A program made the position numbers and the translations under genes. A stretch of DNA of 64,000 nt, from the NCBI GenBank assembly GCA_914767715.1, contig OU612071.1:8227493-8291492 (forward strand), given 5' to 3'. Positions 55,401-61,400 of this stretch are shown here, one piece after another. Below the pieces are notes generated by a model. It made no database searches and was not told where the DNA came from. It worked only from the letters and a program-made list of their open reading frames with translations. The DNA comes from Membranipora membranacea (Eukaryota; Bryozoa; Gymnolaemata; Cheilostomatida; Membraniporidae). Every line of letters begins with the position of its first letter. Position 1 is the stretch's first letter.

Positions 55401-58400
55401 TCAAAAAACTAAACTTGAAAACTTCCGTCCGCTAACTTAGGCATTGATTTTTAAAAAGACTCGACTAGACTGAAATGAGTGAAGTTAGAATCAACACACT
55501 CCCATATGACTACGAAACCAGAAAATTTGATCTCAAATACCCATTAGCGATTAGTTACAAGGCCTATATGTCTAAGTGATTTAGTATGCAAATTGCTGCA
55601 TCCCAGTTTTTCAACTTCATACCTATGATTGAGAAGAAAATTAGCCTGACAATAGAAGGTGTATTAGATTTCACCTACCTGGAACACTACACACCAAAGG
55701 TTTTAAGCACTAGAAGCTTTTGAGCAAACACATCTTGGTCAAATTGTTACGTAAACATTATGCATGCATAGCGCTCGTGTAAAAAACCTACAACATGCAA
55801 TGTAGTATGGTCAACCATACTACAAATACAATTTAACCATCCCATTGGTTAGATATGGTGCACATTGGTGAGGCTTTGCATGAAACAGCAAACACAAGAG
55901 TTTTGAACTCCTAGCGACGCTCAACTGCAAATTATCTCGTTTCCAGATTACAAGCCTAACCAGGATGTACAATAACACCCAGATCTCCTCCCCCTGATCT
56001 TAGACAGCGCCTTGTCAATAACCAACAGACTGGAGACAGCAGAAAACCAGTCCCACCACACTGTTTCCTGTCCAGGCATTGTCAGAAGGCTAGCGACTGT
56101 AACCTTACAAGCAACCATTCAATCAAGGTCGAGCGATTTTAAAAAGCAGTTACCCAACTATCACGGTAGTTAGCAGTTATCTTGTCCGAGACTATGAATG
56201 TACTTATATCGCAGAACTAGCAACATCCTCAGCCAGAAGGGTTTTCAAGTGAATACGAGGGAAACATGTGCCAAAGTATACTATCTCATTTTTCGTCTTT
56301 CAACTACAAACCCTTAGCCAATCGATCTAGATCTAACATTCAGTGAGTCGCTACTCGGGATTTCGACCTCCAGTGAAAAGTTTTCTCCGCACAGAAAGCA
56401 ACAATGACAACTGATGTTTACCACAGAGTCTGTCGATAATGAACGAGCGCGCAAGAAACATAAACATCAGTTTTCTAGGATAGTGCGCACATGAGGGGGC
56501 TGTTTGTTAGTAGCATTTAAACTTTACCTTGAGTTGATGAAGTCGATGATACTCTCTGACATACGACGGCTGACAGACCTGACACCAGCACCGGCCATAA
56601 TCACGACCAATCAGCTCAGGCCTAACGCTGCCGCTAATCACAACCAATCAGCAGAGGCCTAGCACTGCCGCTAACCAGACTCAATCAGCTCAGGCCTAAC
56701 TTATACTGCCACTACTTCTGCTGTGTGGTGGCAAACTTCAATACCAGCTATTTTGTTGAAAGATCCAGCCCCTTCTTCAAGTCACAGCTTTTTATAGCAA
56801 ATTCTTACATATTCTGCCCTCAACAGCTTCCAACCAAACACTTAGTGGGTAGACTGTAGGCAAATTGTATAGGGAGTGTCAAACCCAAATTTGTTGCATG
56901 TATTGCACTATAATAACCCTTCTGTGACTGACTATATTCTATGATTATTATAATGCTGTCTACCTTTGATGATCATCGCACATCACGCATGTCATCCATT
57001 GCGGGCAAAATAAAAACAGCACTGGCCTTACTGTATTTTCCCAAAAAAGTGCCCCTGAAACAGAATGCCTCCAGCTTTGACTTTAACCGTGAATTGAAAA
57101 TCAAAATGTTATATTGCCTTAGAGAAGTCAATACTGGCAAGAGTTTAAGGGGGCGACTTTAAATTTCACTAGATGAGGTGAGAGTTCAAATTATGTAATG
57201 CGGATGAGTAAACGTTAGCTAAAAATAAGTCAACATTTCAAGCCTGAGCAAAAAAAGCCAACTTTTACCTCCAGCAAATACTTTTCTCCTCTAAGGTGGG
57301 TTAACGATCGTAAGGGTGCACATAGTCTGAGCCCCCCAGACTTTTGCCCCTCGCCCGGCGGCCCCCACATAGCTAGTCAATGATGGCAAGTCTTCTTCCC
57401 CAATGTCATTCATTCACACCAAAGCTCAAGCTCCTACTATGATTAAAATCACCTCAAAGGCCGCTGGGCACGGCTAGTATGATCAAAAAACTGCCGAAGG
57501 GTCTGTCAATCATGACAAGAGCAATATTATGTGACACTCAATATATCCAGGTATCTTCAAAAGATTAAACCTGACAATAAACTCATAACTTGAGATAAAA
57601 AAAGCCAGCTATGAGGATATATCGGTCCTCAATGAGATAATCATGTCCTGACTAACAAGCAGATAGGCATTGCTTTTGGCTCGTCTTGGCGACAATTTAA
57701 ACATACAGTTATCTGAGTTCTAAGATAGCAGGCCTGTTTGAAAGACAGCGATGTCTAGATACACACTGGAAAACAATATTCTCCAAAATTCAATGCCAAT
57801 AAAGCAACGAGGAAACGAAGCAATTAGGAGAGGCCTGTTGATGGTGGAGCCATCTGTCTGGTTAATTCCGATGACAAACGAGATTCTTGCCTGCCTGCTT
57901 AATAGACGGCACCAACGCATGGGGGTCCAAAACTAATACCAACAAAGTAATGAGCAACAAAGCGAAAAGGAGAGAGCTGGTCTTGGAGTGGGTCTGGTTG
58001 AGGGGAGGCGGGTTGAGGTTAGAATCACTCTCAATCTATTGAGGGTAAAACCAAGGAGATGAGGCAATAAAACCTTTTGGCCATGTCATGTACATGAAAC
58101 ACCCATAGAAGATATCGTCGAACGTCATTTAGAAGTGTAAAGCTGTCCACATGTGCATAATTTATTTCTTGCACAATTTTAGTCAACATGAAATACAAAA
58201 GGAACATATTTGATCAGCTGAAGAAATGATGTAGTCAAAGACACTAAGATGCACTCCAAATAACCCAACCCTTTTACTTATATAGGTCACCAAGCAAACA
58301 GAATTAATGTAAACTTGACCTATATATCTTATCATCTTGCTGTTTGCATAACAATGACTTTGTTGATTGTGAGGACGTATGTAAAACCAAATTGTGCCTA

Positions 58401-61400
58401 AACGGAAAACCCAAAATGCAAACAGCATTATTGCATGACATGCATTTATCTGGGCTGTAGTAGTAGGCCTAACAGGCGCATTATACCTACTAAGGTATTA
58501 GTCAATGAATTGCACAATATTTGATTAAAAAGGTGCCCAAAGTACGACTAAAACACATCTCAGACTGGGATTAATTAAGATATCTGATTTCAGCTACGAG
58601 CAACACAAAACAATACACAGTGGCTGTTTTTAGTGACGAGTATATTCATCAAAACAACCTCTACATCACTATTTGTCCAGCTAAAATGATACCTTAGTCT
58701 GTTGGACTAGGGATGGCAGGCCGGTAAATGTTCTAGATCAACCTACCCAGTAGTTGTTGTCAAATTTAGATTGATTTATATTTTTATTCCGAGGGGGGGC
58801 TGTCTTGGATAAAGTTCACATCTTCCGAAGACTCAAGCACTGTAGAACTTACATCAAACACGCTTTACCAGCACCTTAGTTTGAGCGCACAATCTGTGCC
58901 AGGATAGATAGTAGTAGCAAAAGTGGTTGATAATGCAATGCTACTAGAAGCTATCCTGGCACAATTTTGGTGCTTCAACTACCTGCGCCTGGGTCACACA
59001 ATGCACCACTTCTAAATCAATGTTGGAGAGGTTAGGTCATGTTCAAGATTATCCAGCAAAGCAATCTTATGGAATTCATCCACCCATTATCTAGTGACAA
59101 CAGGCAATTGGCCAAACTGTATGAACAAAAATCCTTCAGGTATTTTCAGGTTGAAATAACATTGCAAGAAAATTGATAACTTGGCCGAAAGATAATGTTT
59201 TTGGAAGGCAGCTTTGCTCAGAGAGAAGAAAACTCCAAATCAGATCATGATGAAATATGAAAAAAGGTGATGTATTAGGAATGGGAGATATCACAGAATC
59301 CAGTAGCCTAAGACTCAATGACGTGGTGGTAGAATTACGGGGGCATTGAAGCTGAGCCTTATAGTTGTAGCTTAAGAGGAAGTACGCTAGTGTTGTTATG
59401 ATCTACAGCTGAATAAATCTAGAACAAAAGTGATGTCGGTACTTACACTTCAAAAACTTACAATATACACCACTACATCCCCTCAAAAACGCAGAATATA
59501 CATCCCGGCAGTTTTGAAGTACGTCACCTATATCTGTCAGTCAAATGTGGGTTAAAATCGCAAGTGTTGTCTCCATCCGAGGACTGAGAAATATCAGTGC
59601 CTTAAGGGCGCGGCCGCCGTTTTCGGCGCCAAGTTGCTCTCAGTTTGCAGGCAGGTCGGAGCACACCTGGGGCGTCATATGAGCCCAGTAGTCAGTAGAC
59701 TGCTGCGGGATTCGAACCCAGGACCTCAAACGCTTGCGCGTTAAAGGGCAGGCGCTCTAACCAACTGAGCTACCTCCTACTCCTACTACTACAAAGTGTT
59801 TAGTCTGAATATATGATCAATCATAGTCTGAGTTCCCAGACAATTTCCGGAGTCTGAACACACATGATGACGTGATATACTTTTGCATGTATATCTGTGA
59901 TCGATAGAGAGTGAACTCATTCACTTAGCATGAGTACCATCACAAGGAGTTTGGTGTGACGACCCGTAACCAATGTTACTAATTAGGGGCGGGGACATAA
60001 TAGGTACTCCTACTAAATTGACTCTAATGATCAGATACACATGATCATAGTGTATCCTCGATGTCAGTGTGGTCTGACTATCAGACTAAGTTATGTCAGT
60101 AAGTCAAAGTTTGTCTGCCAATGTGTCTGTGTCTGGGTGTCTTGTTGCCTGAATATTCGTAGTTTGAGTCCACAGACAGTTCCCGTAGTCTGACTATCAG
60201 ACTAAGCCCTATTAATACTGTTACTCACTGATTTGCTGCCTCTAGCTGTGCCAGTAGGTCAGCCTCCAGTTCAGACATAGATCTACAGGATCTCATCCTC
60301 GCAGCTACTTCTCCGGACTTCAGGCCTTCAAACAAATCATTAACGCCAAGGTATTAATACTGTTATATTACTCTAACTTTGCCTTATAGTAAAAGACTCG
60401 TATCTTTTACTACCGTATTTTTTTTGTTTTAAGGAGTTTGGTAAGTGTGTTAGTGATTTATCATATTATCAAACATATTTAATAATATACCATAATATGA
60501 AATATAATATATATGTAGGGCCTATATGATCCTACGCCTTCCGGGGCTAACTTCAAATTCCTATGTTTGTGTACGATAAGCGTTGGATGTGACCTGGTTT
60601 AGGAGCTTATATAACCAGTGATTGATATCCTTGGGACAGAATACAAATCCAAATCCCAGGGCAGTTCATGTTCCCAATCTAAGATCTTGGACAAGTGAAG
60701 CGTGGCAGGTAGTAACCCCAGCTTTGTAGTGTCAGCGATTCGTTTGATTTTTGCCGAGTCAATATATCCCAGGGAAGAAATGAGAGCACGCAAGTTGCAG
60801 TATTAGCTCGGTTAGACAAATAATTTGTAAGGGGGAGCAACTCCAAATTTATTGACTTGATAAAAAAGTGCAGGCTTGTGCGATGGAGATAGAGGAGCAG
60901 GCAAGCAAAGAGATGACTAGATTTTTTATCTCTGGACTGCAAATCTTACACAGAATAATAACCTACAATAGAAGTTATTGAGTGCTTAAAATTTGTCCGA
61001 GCAGCTGTTAATGGCATCTTTTGTGGTATTTCAAAAATTTGATGCAACTGACAGTAACCCAGGCAAAGTCAAAGCACTTTAACTGCAGAAAGATGTCCAA
61101 AAAATATGAAAGCTGCTTTTAAGGTTCAACCAGAGACTATGGATGTATATATATACATAATATCAACATATCACCAATAACTTATATATATAAATATATA
61201 TATAGTATATATATATATATATAACCTATTATCTACATCTATAGTCTCTGGTAGTACAACCTTACGTTTCCCTTTGTATACCTGAGTTTTCTCGCATTGT
61301 GACTTGAGTCCCGACGAGGCCATCACCCTCTACCTCATAACCAGGTGATGTTGGAGTAGGTGTTTCTGTGAGTGTAATCTCGTCCGTTGCGGGAGTGTGG

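Noticed and set aside
59595-59785. A working tRNA gene.
   Set aside because: The A and B boxes are good but the anticodon stem does not form, and a GC-rich tail follows, as in SINEs.
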